A stretch of DNA of 64,000 nucleotides from Apostichopus japonicus (Eukaryota > Echinodermata > Holothuroidea > Aspidochirotida > Stichopodidae). Positions 34,366-46,776 of this stretch are shown here, piece after piece. Below the pieces are notes generated by a model. It had not been told where the DNA came from, made no database searches, and was given only the letters and a program-made list of their open reading frames with translations. Every line of letters starts with the position of its first letter. Positions within the stretch are counted from its first letter, which is position 1. The stretch is taken from the NCBI RefSeq assembly GCF_037975245.1, contig NC_092565.1:3753999-3817998 (forward strand), given 5' to 3'. Both the position numbers and the translations under genes were made by a program.

Positions 34366-35943
34366 GTATGATGGATGATCTATGATGCTGAGTATTTCCA
34401 ATAACTTTTATGTAAAACAGGATGGTGACTACTCAAGTAATGAATTTTGTTGTTGTTGACATAAGAGTCACTTTTCTTTTGCTTACAATTGTGTAACATT
34501 GTGAGGCACTTTATCAACTCACTGGATTATGTTCCCCATCGATTCATCAAGAGAGACAACCTAACGTTAACCAAATGCTATCAAAACTCTAAAGTTGCTT
34601 GCCTCCATCTGGCATGTGTTATACCTTGCCAGATGCAAAATGAATCCATATGCGATGGTGATGGCCTGCATCTGTGTGTGTGTGTTTGTAAATGCTTGTA
34701 AATGCAATAAATCAAGAAATATATGGTGGGTGAACTTCATATTTGGTATAAAGATGTACATATTGTTTTGTGTGGAGGTCAACAGGTCAAAGTCTGAAAA
34801 TATTGTAAGTACGATAACTCAAAACCAAAGGGTGGAGGAACTTCATATTTAGTATATGGATGCACCATGTTAAGTAAAAGAAAACTCATTGCTTTCTGTG
34901 GAGGTCAACAGAGGTCAGAGTCTGAAAACATTGTAAGTATGATAACTCAAACCGTAGGGTGGATGAACTTCAAATTTAGTTTATGGATGCACCATGTTAA
35001 GTAATAGAAAACTCATTGCTTTCTGTCGAGGTCAACAGAGGTCAAAGTCTGAAAACATTGTAAGTATGATAACTCAAAACCGTAGGGTGGATGAACTTCA
35101 TATTTAGTATATGGATGCACCATGTTAAGTAAAAGAAAACTCATTTCTTTCTGTTGAGGTCAACAGAGGTCAAAGTCTGAAAACATTGTATCCACATTAA
35201 CTCACAAAGTAGAACTTGGATGAACTCCATATGAAGTGCATGGATGTAATTACTTTATAATGAGTAGAAGAACCCTACTGCTTTCTGTGGTCTATAGGTC
35301 ACTTGAGGTCAAATTCCAAAAACCTTATAAATACAATAACTCAAAAACTGTTTGGTGGATGAATGTCATATTTAGTATGTGGATCCACCATATGGTGTAG
35401 AAGACACTCATTGCTTCCTGTTGAGGTCAAATGTCATTTGTGGTCAACAGAGGTCAATGTCCAAAATCTTGTAAACACAACTCACAAAGAAGAGGTTAGA
35501 TGAACTCTGTATTTAGTACATGGATGCACCTTATTGAGCAGGAGAACCATATTGGTCAAAGTTTGAACACTAAGCTTGTAAGCACGATAACTTCAACAAT
35601 GAAGCTAGTCACCTTAATTAGCAAGGGTCAAGTTGTCTGGAACTCTTTTCTGATGTTCTGTTACTTGACTTTAGGACACATTTTCCTCAGTTACTTTTAT
35701 CAACCAGGTGATTCCATATATAAACGTATAAGGCAAGGAATCACAAAGCCTCCTGGCTCTCTGGTTTGTGTTTGACATTGATACCCATTTGTACTAAAGG
35801 TGGTTCACCTCTAAGACCTGCTGATCCAGTACAGAAGCACAGGGTGCCATGATCACTCCACAGAGGCTTAAAGTTGATCAAATATGCAACAATCACAATC
35901 AAAAGATATCAGACGTTGTTCTGTTGCCGTTCCTCTTGTTTAG
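34366..35943. other. Intron 32, proximal part
   Basis: Mostly a 128-bp tandem repeat. No coding exon is seen. Confidence 0.8.
34720..35600. repeat. About 128-bp tandem repeat, 6-7 degenerate units
   Basis: The gataactcaa landmark falls at 34813, 34941 and 35068, with weaker copies near 35198, 35335 and 35475. Each unit contains gaacttcatatttagtatat, atggatgcacca and gaggtcaacagaggtca blocks. Confidence 0.92.
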
Positions 35944-36206
35944 GTGACACCACTCCTCCCACTTTCCTCAACTGTCCAGCGGCTCCCATCGTCGTAAGGA
36001 CCAATGAAGGCCAGGCCGCGGTCACTTGGGAGGAGCTAAGATTTGAAGATGATTCCCAGTTACCTGTGAGGGTCACCTCTGCCAACACTACTCCTGGAGC
36101 CGTGTACCCTGTGGGCACATCGTTCAGGGCCATCATCAACGTTGAAGATGTGTTTGGCAACACGGAAGTCTGCTCTTTCTTGATTCAGGTTTTACCGAAC
36201 AATTGA
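35944..36206 (+). CDS. Exon 33: HYR domain 8 with stop codon (candidate alternative last exon)
   Basis: Acceptor cctcttgtttag, phase 1. It encodes a complete HYR: FLNCPAAP, VTWEEL, YPVGTSF and VCSFLIQV segments, then LPNN and TGA at 36204-36206. The last HYR strand is complete, so the stop falls at the natural module end, not in the middle. No codon of form NGT follows the domain, so no phase-1 donor exists to reach exon 34. It would end a secreted protein. Confidence 0.88.
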
Positions 36207-36538
36207 TCATTTGACAACAATTTGTATAGTTCCAGTTGTCTTTACGTCATTTAAATTTTTCTCTTATACACTATTATGTTTCAGAGTTAATATACAAAAG
36301 CAAAAAAACTAGATAACAGATGACTAGATACATTTCTGTACTATTATATCTCATATTAGAATGGGAATTCATAAATGCATGGATATTTTAAATTTTCTAC
36401 TTGAATACTCTTCTCTACTATTTTGGAATTGGTGAGTGACAACATTAGTACTCTTAAATTGTGAAGCTTTTAAATGCTGTCTAGGAAAGAAGAAAATTCC
36501 AGCTTTAATGCAAACTTAAGATGCACTTTACATTTACA

Positions 36539-36640
36539 GCTTGCGAGTCTATAAGCCTCCATGGCTTCCTTGGCGAGTTCCTGCTTGCGGGAAGATCACA
36601 TATACATACATACATACATATATACATACATACATACATT
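36539..36640 (+). mobile_element. SINE-B, 3' partial copy
   Basis: Starts gcttgcgagtctataagcct and matches 21040-21125 nearly base for base, including the (CATA)n tail. Confidence 0.9.
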
Positions 36641-36814
36641 GGGGAAAAATTTAAATCTTTCTGATATAACTGCTTAATGTTCTCATGTCTTTGGTTACTC
36701 CCTCATTGTGACTAATTAACGAGTTGTTAATTGAATAGCAGGTTTTCTACACAGTGCAGGGCAGTCAATATGAGAGGGAGACCTGGGGTTAATAAGGGGG
36801 CTTTTAAAAATTTT

Positions 36815-36820
36815 AATAAA
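36815..36820 (+). terminator. Candidate polyadenylation signal AATAAA for exon 33
   Basis: Canonical hexamer about 610 nt after the stop. Another lies at 37165-37170. Confidence 0.45.
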
Positions 36821-36923
36821 TAATAGTGTATTCTGGTTTTATCGTGATGTACTTACAATGAGCACTCCGAAAGAGGGGCCTGGTGACATAAATGTCCCCA
36901 GGACCTTTATTATTGAAGTAATA

Positions 36924-37067
36924 ATTGAAAAGATTCCAAATTTGAGTTAAAAATGTTGTAATGGAAGCCACGCGATGTGTAAGTTTTAATCCCTAAGCCC
37001 TTGTTTGATTCTCCTACATTTGTGGTCGCTTTAGCCTCTTAAAAATAACTGCTGATTATTATTATTA
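36924..37067 (+). mobile_element. SINE-A, 3' partial copy
   Basis: Matches the tail of the element at 52661-52961, including gattccaaatttgagtt, tttgtggtcgct and aaaataactgctgattatta. Confidence 0.88.
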
Positions 37068-40000
37068 CCTCCAGTTACAGTTTTTAATGTACTTTATATA
37101 CACAATGGAAAGTGCACCATGAAAGAAATGTAATTTGACTTTTTTTCTCAACATTTCCAGCTTGAATAAACAGAATTATGATTTCATCGTCATTGGAGAT
37201 GCATTTTGTTTTCTTTCATATCTCTTTTCCAATTTATTTTATTTTTATTTTTATTTTTATTTTTGTTTTTTATTCTTTATTTATTTATTTATTTTTCCAA
37301 CTTTCATGTGAAACAGCACGAGCATAACATCATTTTACTAAAAGTATTCCTTTGTACAACATATACACACCTACACACATGATTGATTTCGAGCTGGGTG
37401 TCACCTGAGGTTTTCAAATGGAAATGGGAGGGGTGCATGTATGTATGTCATGGAAAAATGTAAGGTCACACTGAAGTTAAAAGTGCAAGTATAGTCAAAT
37501 CACACAATTAAAAAAGTCTGAAGAAATTTTGTAAGTTTCACCAAATCAAATTTGTGACTTACAAGGGGTGTAATTAAGTTTACTACCGAATGGTCATAGC
37601 CCCCTGCCCCTCCCCCCCCCTCTTCTCCTTCCCCTTTACACACTACTGACTGTATGATAAAACTATAGAAGATAAGTGATACTTTTTACTGTTTTGTCAT
37701 TTCTGTATAGATTTCTCTCTCACTATGGCAAAAAATGCACTGCACCTTTTCAAATTTTGAAAATTGCCTTGGGCCCTCTATAAAAGCTAGCTGAGAGTTC
37801 AAAACACCCTACATATGTTGTCGGCTTCAACGATCTTGGCCTGGGCGATATTCCTGTAACTTAAAATAACCACATAAGGTGTAGGAACACATGCCCCCCC
37901 CCCCTCACTTCCCCAGGAAGTTTAGAAAAAGTTGCACACGCCACTGGAAATGGTATCAACACCATTGCTTAGCGCCACCCCAGTAGAATACTTGTTAGTA
38001 AAAGCATGTAAGACTAGCGGTGGATTGTAAATGATCATCGATTGATGACCACAAAATACAGTGAAAGATGACTTGACAAATTTAAATCAAACATGTTTAT
38101 TTTCGTTTTCAGGCAGGTTGCTAAACTGTTTAACCATGAAATAGGGTAATACTTCTTTGCCTTTTATACATACATCACAAACTCTTCCGATAGCCTAGGT
38201 TTGCGTCCAACTTGACACCACACAATTAGAAAATACCTGCAATTTGCATTTTGCATTGTAAGTTTGGCACCGGACTGCGTTGTACGTGGTTTTACTGTTT
38301 GCATTACTACGTATAGCACATGTGACAAGGAAAGAAGACGCATCGCAGAATCATATTCTACCGTATGCACATCTGTACAACCTAACTTTGTACGTTCAGT
38401 CGATACAAAATGAAAGGCAGGCAACACGACCAGCTCAGGAGTCACGAATCCCATTATTGTGATGGAACTAGTATTTAAGAGCACAATTGTACACCCAGTG
38501 TCTCAATAATTTGATGGCATTTCAGAGTATACTTTTCAAACGTGGCTTCGAACTGATTGTCGTCCTCTGTAAGTATATTCAATCAACTTTGTGGTCTACT
38601 CAACCGGTCTGTGGTCTGACTAGTAAAATCAAACGCAAAGGCTGATTACTCAATACTGTATGTGTTGGGTAACTCTAGTCAACCTAGATAAGCCCATATA
38701 ACTATATAAGGAAGATACAGTATAGTAAAGGCTTCATAATTGACGCACCCCCGTAATTGACGCACCTTCGATTATTACTAGCAACGATACAGCAGGCCAC
38801 CTAAACTTTTTGCAGTCAAGCAGAATGACATATTTCATGAGTTTGAATCCATTTCAGCTATTTGCTGACCAAATTGTGGTATTTTTTTAAGCTTTTAACA
38901 CCCTCCCACCAGTTTTGCACATTTTTTGGTCATTTGGAAATCTTACTCCCTAAAAATAACCAACATTACCTCAATATGATAACACTGCTCTCTGGAACCT
39001 GACCAGTCTGAGCTTAGAGGCTCAGAGCATAGCAAACAGCATCATAAGTCAATGGATGTATACTAAGGCCTACACTACAGTTAGCTTTACAACGAATGTG
39101 TCAATTTAGGGGTATGAAAGAACTTGACACGGCAGACATTTTGTGGTCAAATTCTGCTCAATTGTACGGTGCAGAAGAACAGAACCTTAAATATTTTGAG
39201 ATCATAACATTTCTGAGGAACTACACATATGAAAAAAACATTCAGTCGAGTGATTTGGACTTTTCCTTGATAGATACAGTTAATCAAATCCTTAAGTGCG
39301 TCAATTATGAGCCCACCATGCTACTATACAAGTACAACTTAACGTCATGTAAGACGTAGGCCTTAGTTGCCCGGCGTGGTTAAGTAGAAAACACCCCCAC
39401 TGTCGGAAAACATAGTTCTCAAAACGAGGTGGCTCAGTCGCAGTGAAACAATTTTTCCTTGCTTTTACTCTGAGAATGACACATCATCACCGTTTTTAGC
39501 AAACGACCTAGTCCACTGACCTTCCCGGTGTGGAGGTGCAATCGTGGTGGTGATACAGCATATTTTGATCATTTTAATGTTGGCTGCATTGTAGGGAGAT
39601 TATTTCATAAAAATGTTAAGTGCACTCCACTTAACCTCCATCTAGATGTTGAGGTGTGCAGTCGCATTTGCGGTGGGTTTCGAACAGGTTCTTCAGTTAA
39701 AGGCATTGAAGACTCGCCGCATGCCGCGCTCTTAGAAAGTTAACTTTCCGTTGCTTGCAAGTGAAGTTTTCTGCTTGTCACTACAAAATGCAGACAGTAA
39801 TGAAATGTGATACCTTGTTATCTTTAGCTGGACCTGAGATGTCCATCGCTGTATCGTTTGTACTGTGCTGTGGGTATCTACTGCAGCTGTATGTACTGAC
39901 TGTACACTAGTGTCTAATTACCGAAGGTAGCAAGCTGGGTGCATTTTCTGGGATCGATGGTGGTGTCTAACACTTCTGTTACACCTCATTCCAAACTAGG

Positions 40001-41551
40001 TCAGATTAGGGTCCGACATTAGACGTTTCTTTTTGCGCAAGTCTTCACACCCTTTAAGTTACAAATATCATTTATGCATCAATAAAAAGGTAGAAAGACC
40101 CTTCATATTAAACAGGGATTTTTCTAAACTGTGTCGACTATAAAGATGTCCGTAACATTACCTTAGTACTCAAAAATATCCAGAATGTTTTGGTTTATCG
40201 CTAAAACAGATTAGTATGTAATGAGCTGTCGCAGAAAATAACGCTGATTCAGTGTAGGCCTATGTAGACAAGTTTTGAAATTAAATGATATGTAGTTAAG
40301 TCTTGAACTTTGGCTTAAACTTTTTTTTCTCCCTGTTGGCCCTTCCAACTGTATGCATAGATGCTGCATAGTTTATTGTCAAAGAAGTATCAAACCATGC
40401 CTCTGTCAGAATTATAGATGTAACCTGGTGCCTCTAAATTTTACTTTATTCTTGTTTGTATAATAGTACTGTATGGGTATTAGATACCAAGTAAACCCTG
40501 AAATACATGTGTTCAAATGCATGTCAATTGCACTGAAATTGTAACTGGACAGTCCTTTAAGGAAGGATCAACCCCAACTACCATCTTTGGTTAATATGAG
40601 TTAAAAATGGCTAAAGTTGATGTTGTACATATTCACCAAAGTCTATAGACACATATCTCACCAGGCAACACTGTACTTCTTGGTCATTCTTGGTTATTTA
40701 GCTGCATTTTTGTTGACAACAAAATTTGCTGTTTGGACAACTAAATAGGTAAGCCCTGGTTGCTGGAGAGACAACCAGAAAAAAATCTTCAATCTTTTGC
40801 CCTGAGCAAGACATTTGAAAGTGAAAGGACATAGGTTACAATACTTCTAAGACAGTATGTGTTCAGAAACCTGTGTATGGGGCTCTTCATTTGTTATCCT
40901 TGATGAGAGAATTCATTGAGTTTCGTCATTCGTAAGTGTTAGGTCATAGTCTATAAATATGTCTGACAGGTTACTATACCGTGAAGGACCAACAGTGGTG
41001 TTGTGTTTGTTGCAATTTGTCATGTGCTTCTACTCTGTAGTTAGTAAACACTTAACAATCTAGCTTGCTGCTCTGCATATCTGAAACTTCTTAATTGGTT
41101 AATCTTTGATTTGGTAATTAGAGGTATTTGTAAACAATCTTTTGTCTCAAAGGTCGTGTTATTTACAGCTACAAGGAGGTTAACAAATCTTTTGATTATA
41201 TATGTAAACAAAGTCTGAAATGAAACATAGTTTATAACCCTTGGGTCTGTTGACTCAACGTGTTGAGTCTGCTTTAAGGTTAAATCTACAATATAGTGTT
41301 ACAATTTGGTCATAGTGTATATATATGATCACCTCATCTTTTAATACAGAATGGCTTGTTATAATGGTAAAGCTTGATTCAGTTGTATGTCCATACAGTA
41401 CATGGTGAAACAAGCAAATTGGATACTGTACATATATGGGATGGATACACTCTCAGTGTGTCTATCGTCTTTTGGTTAAGTTTTCTGAATAATGACTTGT
41501 TACTGCTAATTGGTTGTTACACAGGGTACAATAGTTTGACACTGTATCCAG
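37068..41551. other. Gap without recognised exons (part 1)
   Basis: No EGF, HYR or GCC2/GCC3 pattern is seen in any frame. Open frames at 38164-38484 (minus), 39096-39359 and 39528-39743 have no family resemblance. C-runs occur near 37608 and 37893. A first exon and promoter of a second gene could hide here, but nothing decisive is visible. Confidence 0.55.
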
Positions 41552-42582
41552 TATGGAACGCCAAAAGCGCAACGCATTTCGTTGCCTCGATCGATTTCGC
41601 CTCCTTCTATTTCATTGCCTCCCTTTATTTCGTTGCCTCTATTTGGATGCCTCGTTCTATTTTGCTGCCTCCTTTTATTTCGTTGCCTCCTTTTATTTCG
41701 TTGCCTCCTTTTATTTCGTTGCCTCCTTTCATTTCGTTGCCTCCTTTCATTTCGTTGCCTCCATTGGTTTCGTTGCCTCCTTCTACTTTGCTGCCTCCAT
41801 TGATTTCGTTGCCTCCTTCTATTTCGTTGCCTCCTTCGATTTCGTTGCCTCCTTCTATTTTGCTGCCTCCACCTATTTCGTTGCCTCGTTCTACATCGTT
41901 GCCTCGTTCGATTTCGTTGCCTCGATTGAATTCGCCTGGTTATGTTAATTAGGTATTGCAAGCATGCATTGGTGGGCGGAGCTTGTTTCTCCTTCGGTCG
42001 CGACCGGCCGGTTAACGCGAACGTTACCTGGTCGATCACAGTGCCTAGCACGTACTGAGCAGCCTAGCGTGCCTAGCACTGAGCAGCCTCTCTGGTCAAC
42101 TAGCTAGCTTAGTTAAGTGACGGCAAAATAGAACAAAACAACGAAATCAAAGGAGGCAACAAATTAGAACCAGGCAACGAAATCAAAGGAGGCAACGAAA
42201 TCAAAGGAGACGACGAATTAGAAGGAGGCGACGAAATCGAAGGAGTCAACGAAATCAAACGAGGCAACAAAACCAAAGGAGGCAACGAAATAGAACGAAG
42301 AAGCGAAATCGAAGGAGGCAATGAATTAGAACGAGGCAACGAAATAGAAGGAGACAATAAAATCAAAGGAAACAACGAAATAGAACGAGGCAGCAAAGTA
42401 GAAGGAGACAACGAAATAGAACGAGGCAGCAAAATAGAAGGAGACAACGAAATAGAACGAAGCAACGAAATAGAAGGAGGAAACAAAATCAAAGGAGGCA
42501 ACGAAATAAAGGGAGGCAACGAAATAGAAGGAGGCGAAATCGATCGAGGCAACGAAATGCGTTGCGCTTTTGGCGTTCCATA
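41552..42582. mobile_element. Candidate foldback element with long tandem-repeat inverted termini
   Basis: The left arm (41552 to about 41940) is built of 9/18-bp units such as tttcgttgcctccttcta. The right arm (about 42120 to 42582) is the reverse complement type (aacgaaatcaaaggaggc units). The outermost bases mirror exactly: atggaacgccaaaagcgcaa at the left and ttgcgcttttggcgttccat at the right. The spacer is unrelated and about 180 bp. Flanks gtatccag and taatccag agree at six of eight positions, a possible target-site duplication. This is the architecture of FB-type foldback transposons. Open frames of 130-190 codons within it are repeat artefacts. Confidence 0.8.
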
Positions 42583-42782
42583 TAATCCAGAGCCACACTG
42601 TCTCACTTGCCTCTTAGTAACCCTCTCTCTCCACCCCTCACACCCACTCTCTCACCCTCATTCTTACCCTCTCTCAAGTCAGTATGTATAATTGACAGTT
42701 AACATAAAATTATCAGTTTAGAACAAAAGTATTGGCATCTCTGTTGCATACTGTAATGAATCACAAAAACTACTGTTAATAT

Positions 42783-42948
42783 GGGGTTAATCAACGGTCT
42801 AGCGTGCGTTACTCACAGGATTAATGCACGATCGGGGGATAATGCAAGCGATGCACGAGGGCTCTGCCCTCGTGCATCCAGCGATAGCATTAACACCCGG
42901 AGTGCATTAATCATGTGAGTAACGCACGCTAGACCGTTGATTAACCCC
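42783..42948. mobile_element. 166-bp palindromic MITE-like hairpin
   Basis: The ends ggggttaatcaacggtctag and ctagaccgttgattaacccc are perfect inverse complements. Complementarity continues through gcgtgcgttactcac with few mismatches. A second palindrome, gatgcacgagggc / gccctcgtgcatc, sits at the centre (42850-42878). It could fold into one long stem. A partial copy of the arm (gtgcgttactcacaggatta) recurs at 43053-43072. Confidence 0.88.
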
Positions 42949-43437
42949 GTTCATTCATACACTACCATTTGTGTGGGGGAAAAATCATAAAACAAAACAT
43001 TTTGGTTACATATAACCAAAGATTTATTAAAGTGATGCCCTGTAATTTTACCGTGCGTTACTCACAGGATTAACCACGGTCAGCTGACCTGAATGGACCA
43101 GTAGGATTTAGGAATCTTTACTAAGTATGAATGAACACCAGTTAAAGCATCACAGTCCAGATAGTGTACATTTACTTTGGAGGTGGGTGAAAGACTAAGA
43201 GGACGTTGACAGTGAAAGATAATCTGAAGTGAGATGTTACCAACTGAATTGTTATGCTCTTGTATTGTTGTGTGAGTATATACTCAGTACTATACCGAAC
43301 CCTCTCATATCGATGGAGTTGCTGTTGATCCAAGATTCTGCATGTGAACTTAGCATAAATGATCAGTTGAGCAATGTGTTGTACAAGTTAATGGCCAACT
43401 AAAACAGACTTTTTGCTTCTTTATTTTTGCATTTCAG
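42949..43437. other. Gap without recognised exons (part 2)
   Basis: Contains only the partial hairpin arm at 43053-43072 and the acceptor region of exon 34. Confidence 0.65.
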
Positions 43438-43602
43438 TCATTGCCGTTCCTCTCTCAGCGCATGACATCATAGTAAACAAACAGTACCAACCAGAGAGCT
43501 TGAAAGGAACCTTACCCCCTGTTAGCCCCGCTGTCGTCGTCAACTGTACAGGGTTACTCTCCTGCACACATAAGTGCTTGCCGGGGTCAGTAGCTGATGT
43601 TG
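43438..43602 (+). CDS. Exon 34: linker exon before the GCC2/GCC3 region
   Basis: Acceptor tgcatttcag, donor GTAAGT; 165 bp, phase 1-1. It encodes 55 residues: a Pro/Val-rich linker, then VVNCTG-x3-SCTHKC-LPGS, which may start the cysteine-rich region. It must be preceded by an exon ending in phase 1; exon 32 is the nearest recognised candidate. Confidence 0.8.
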
Positions 43603-44744
43603 GTAAGTTTCCTTCTGAATTACCCTTTTCTTGGCTATGATCGTGTTCTCCCATGTTACGACTGTGGTCACTGCATATTCATGATTGAGTATACATGACC
43701 TCTGGCCTGCCATCTTTTGCTTTGGCAGTCAAGCTATTTGTTGGTTAAAATGTTACCTTCAGCTGCATAATACTTTATAAGTTCAGGCTTATCTTTACAC
43801 TCAGCAAGCATTGATGTACTATTCTTGTTCCTCGTATTCAGCAAAAATCTACCTTTACACTGCTCCTATTACCCAGCATGCATCTACCTTTAGATTGCTC
43901 CTATTACCCAGCATTGATGTACGATTAGCTTGCTTGAATTACCCAGCATTGATGTACCATTTGATATAACTCACCTATCATACATATACTGTACCTTTAG
44001 ATTGCTCTTATTACCCAGCATGAATCTATCCTTATATTTCTCCTATTACCCAGATTACATCTACCATCCGACTGTTGTTATTACCCAGCATGCATGCATG
44101 CACCTTCAGACTTCTAATTAGCCAACAAACATCTGCCTTTAGAGTTCTCCTATTACCCAGCATTGATGTACCGTTAGATTGCTCCTATTACCCATCATAC
44201 ATATACCTTTAGATTGCTCTTATTACCCAGCATGCATCTATCCTTATATTGCTCCTATTACCCAGAATACATAGATGTATTCTGGGATCTACCTTCAAAC
44301 TGATATTATAACCCAGCATGCATGCACCTTCAGACTGTTCTTATTAACCAACATTCATCTCCCCCTTTAGACTGCTCCTATTACCCAAGCATTGATTGCT
44401 CCTATTACCAATCATACATACCTTTAGATTGCTCCTATTACCCAGAATACATACCTTCAGACTGCTGTTATTACCCAGCATGCATGCACCTTCAAACTGT
44501 TCTAGAAGCAACCAACAAACATCTACCTTTAGACTGCTCCTATTACCCAAGCATTGATTGCTCCTATTACCAATCATACATACCTTTAGATTGCTCCTAC
44601 AACCCAGAATACATCTACCTTCAGACTACTGTTGTTACCCAGCATGCATGCACTTTCAGACTGTTCTAGAAGTAACCAACTAACATCTACCTTTAGACTG
44701 CTCCTATTACCCAGCAAAAATGTACCACATATATTCCTCCCTAG
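43603..44744. other. Intron 34
   Basis: Mostly minisatellite (43845-44725). No coding exon is seen. Confidence 0.85.
43845..44725. repeat. About 35-bp minisatellite, roughly 25 degenerate units
   Basis: The unit resembles ctacctttagattgctccta plus ttacccagcatgcat. A block of about 165 bp containing an acccaagcattgattgctcc junction is itself duplicated (44380 and 44545). Confidence 0.93.
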
Positions 44745-44883
44745 GTGATCCCTCGTGTGAATGTTGCAGTGAACCAGGGTTTTGTGAAACAAAAACAGAT
44801 TGTAAGGCTTGTGGTAAGGGAACCTACCAACCTGATGGTGGGGCCACTCACTGTGTAGCATGTCCAGCAGGAACTGAAGGGAA
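44745..44883 (+). CDS. Exon 35: GCC2/GCC3 (ephrin-receptor-like) repeat
   Basis: Acceptor cctccctag, donor GTAAGT; 139 bp, phase 1 in, phase 2 out. Cysteine-rich with C-x2-CGKGTYQPDGG and C-x2-CPAGTEG segments typical of GCC2/GCC3 repeats in SCUBE- and SVEP1-type proteins. Confidence 0.9.
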
Positions 44884-45454
44884 GTAAGTAGTGAATACGA
44901 CTGATTTTTTTCCTGAAAGTCTTTGTAGCATTTTCAGTTTTGTCTCTGAACCTTTTTATAGAAATTAGGGATCGTCATTTACAATTGTGGGTAAGGGATC
45001 ATCTGTTACATGTGTAGGTACGTGATCATTTACTGCATCCATCTCTTACCGGTCTCAACTCTGCCATTGTAACTTCATGTGTTACAAGTGTAGGTGAGGG
45101 ATCATCAGTTACACAAGTCTAGGTAGGGGATCATGGATCCGTTACAATTGTAGGTCAGGGATCATTTGTTACAATTGTAGGTAAGGGATAATACACGTTG
45201 CAATCTGTTTCTATATCGATGATAAATTGATATTTTCCTATCAAAGTTAGGTCATTATTGATAGCCTATGGTCCATCCGATAGCCATTTTGAATCAGATA
45301 ATAGTTAAACATAGATCAATTGATAAATATGTTGTTCCTCAATTCTTTGGTAATTTTTCCATATTAAACAAGTTTAACATCGACATCAATTGTCTTGGGC
45401 CAGTTGGATCTTGTTCACTAAATTATCGTTATTGTAACGTTTATTTGGTTACAG
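44884..45454. other. Intron 35
   Basis: A degenerate tandem repeat containing gtaagggatcat and ttacaattgtaggt motifs fills about 44966-45200. No coding exon is seen. Confidence 0.75.
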
Positions 45455-45811
45455 AGAGGAAGGAAGCACATCCTGCAAGGGTTGTTCCATAGGTCATTAC
45501 AACAACCGCACAGGCTCGACTGAATGTAAAGAGTGCCTAGCCGGGACGTTTTCAAACAGCACAAATTCTACATACTGCCACCAATGTCCTCTTGGGTTCA
45601 ACCAGTCAGAGCCAGGACAAGACAAGTGCCTTCCTTGCCAACCAGGTTACCATGCCAACGTGACAGGAACAACCAACTGTAAGATTTGTGAACCAGGTTC
45701 TTTCAGCAGTCAGGATGGGACAGTTAATTGTACCCTTTGCCAGAAGGGGTGGTACCAACCAAAGAAGGGGCAAGGGAATTGCCTAGAGTGCTTAGAAGGA
45801 AATTTTTCAAG
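45455..45811 (+). CDS. Exon 36: three to four GCC2/GCC3 repeats
   Basis: Acceptor ttggttacag, donor GTGCGT; 357 bp, phase 2-2. Repeated C-x2-C-x-PG(F/Y/S) units every 40-45 residues (CHQCPLGF, CLPCQPGYH, CKICEPGSF, CTLCQKGWY). Several N-x-T/S sites (NRT, NST, NVT, NCT) suggest an N-glycosylated ectodomain. Confidence 0.93.
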
Positions 45812-46776
45812 GTGCGTTAAAGACTCTTGGAATTTGGAACACTCATTTAGTTACACAATTTTAGTAGAAATTGGTATCAGGGGGAAAGGTAAGAACTGCT
45901 TTGTTGAAAACAGTGATCTAAAGGTAGATATGGTGTTCCAATATATGCGTCCCATAATTTTCGTTCAAGATAGGGAGAAATAAGGTGACATAGATAGCAC
46001 ATGATCTGGATCATAATCTTACCAGCTATTATGGATAATGCCAGCAAATTCAGGAAGGAAAAAGTCTGCCCTTTCAAATCTTAAGCACTGACAATATGGA
46101 AACATATCTTGTTTTATAAATTGGAAAGCATTTCAGTGAGGTTGGTAATGAGCCAAAATCATTTGCCATAAGTATGTGTTTATTAAGCTTGTTTGTTATG
46201 TACCATTGCAAAGAATTTTTTAAAGATTGCTAAAGAGCTCTGCAAAGACAGACAGGAGACATGTGTGTGTGTGCTTCCAAGGGTGGGGTGGGGTGTGGGG
46301 GGGGGGCAATGTCAGTGAAGGAGCTATCTATGTGAAATCAAAATAAGGTGTAAATATCTCAGCATTCATGATATTTCAAACAATTCCAATGCTAACACTG
46401 ACACATGTAGACATGACATAGAATGGTACACATGTATGTTGTCAAGCAATGCAGAGCACGCCACAACACGACATTTACTACCAGCAGGTTCTTTAATCTG
46501 TTAAGTCAAATTGCTCCCACCTCTTTAAGAAAATTATTAACATTGTGTAGAATATATATATTTTTAAAATTGCCATTGTGCAATATCATTTTGACCCCAT
46601 TATGTGGCATATGTTACTCCCATACATGTGTTCCATACTCATTGTTTGTAATATAGTCTTTTTCAATATTGCGAACTAAAACATCGATCATTCTGAACAA
46701 TTTCACTAGAACCATCATCTAGTTTTATGTGGGATTTACAAAATTATTTCCTCGTTCGTCTCTTTTTTCATTCCAG
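45812..46776. other. Intron 36
   Basis: G-rich near 46280-46310. No coding exon is seen. Confidence 0.7.

Larger units (their letters stand above)
36207..36840 (+). other. Putative 3' UTR of the secreted form
   Basis: It follows the TGA and contains the SINE-B 3' piece (36539-36640) and the AATAAA at 36815-36820. Extent is inferred. Confidence 0.5.

Noticed and set aside
38164-38484. 106-codon minus-strand open frame in the 36-43 kb gap
   Set aside because: No recognisable domain, no splice or promoter context; length is not unusual for random AT-rich DNA.
39096-39359. 87-codon plus-strand open frame as a first exon of a second gene
   Set aside because: No signal peptide is visible and no phase-1 donor with good context follows it.
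41374-42606. Open frames of 130-190 codons rich in Ser/Leu/Pro/Phe or Arg/Gln
   Set aside because: They lie in the arms of the foldback element and are produced by its short tandem repeat.
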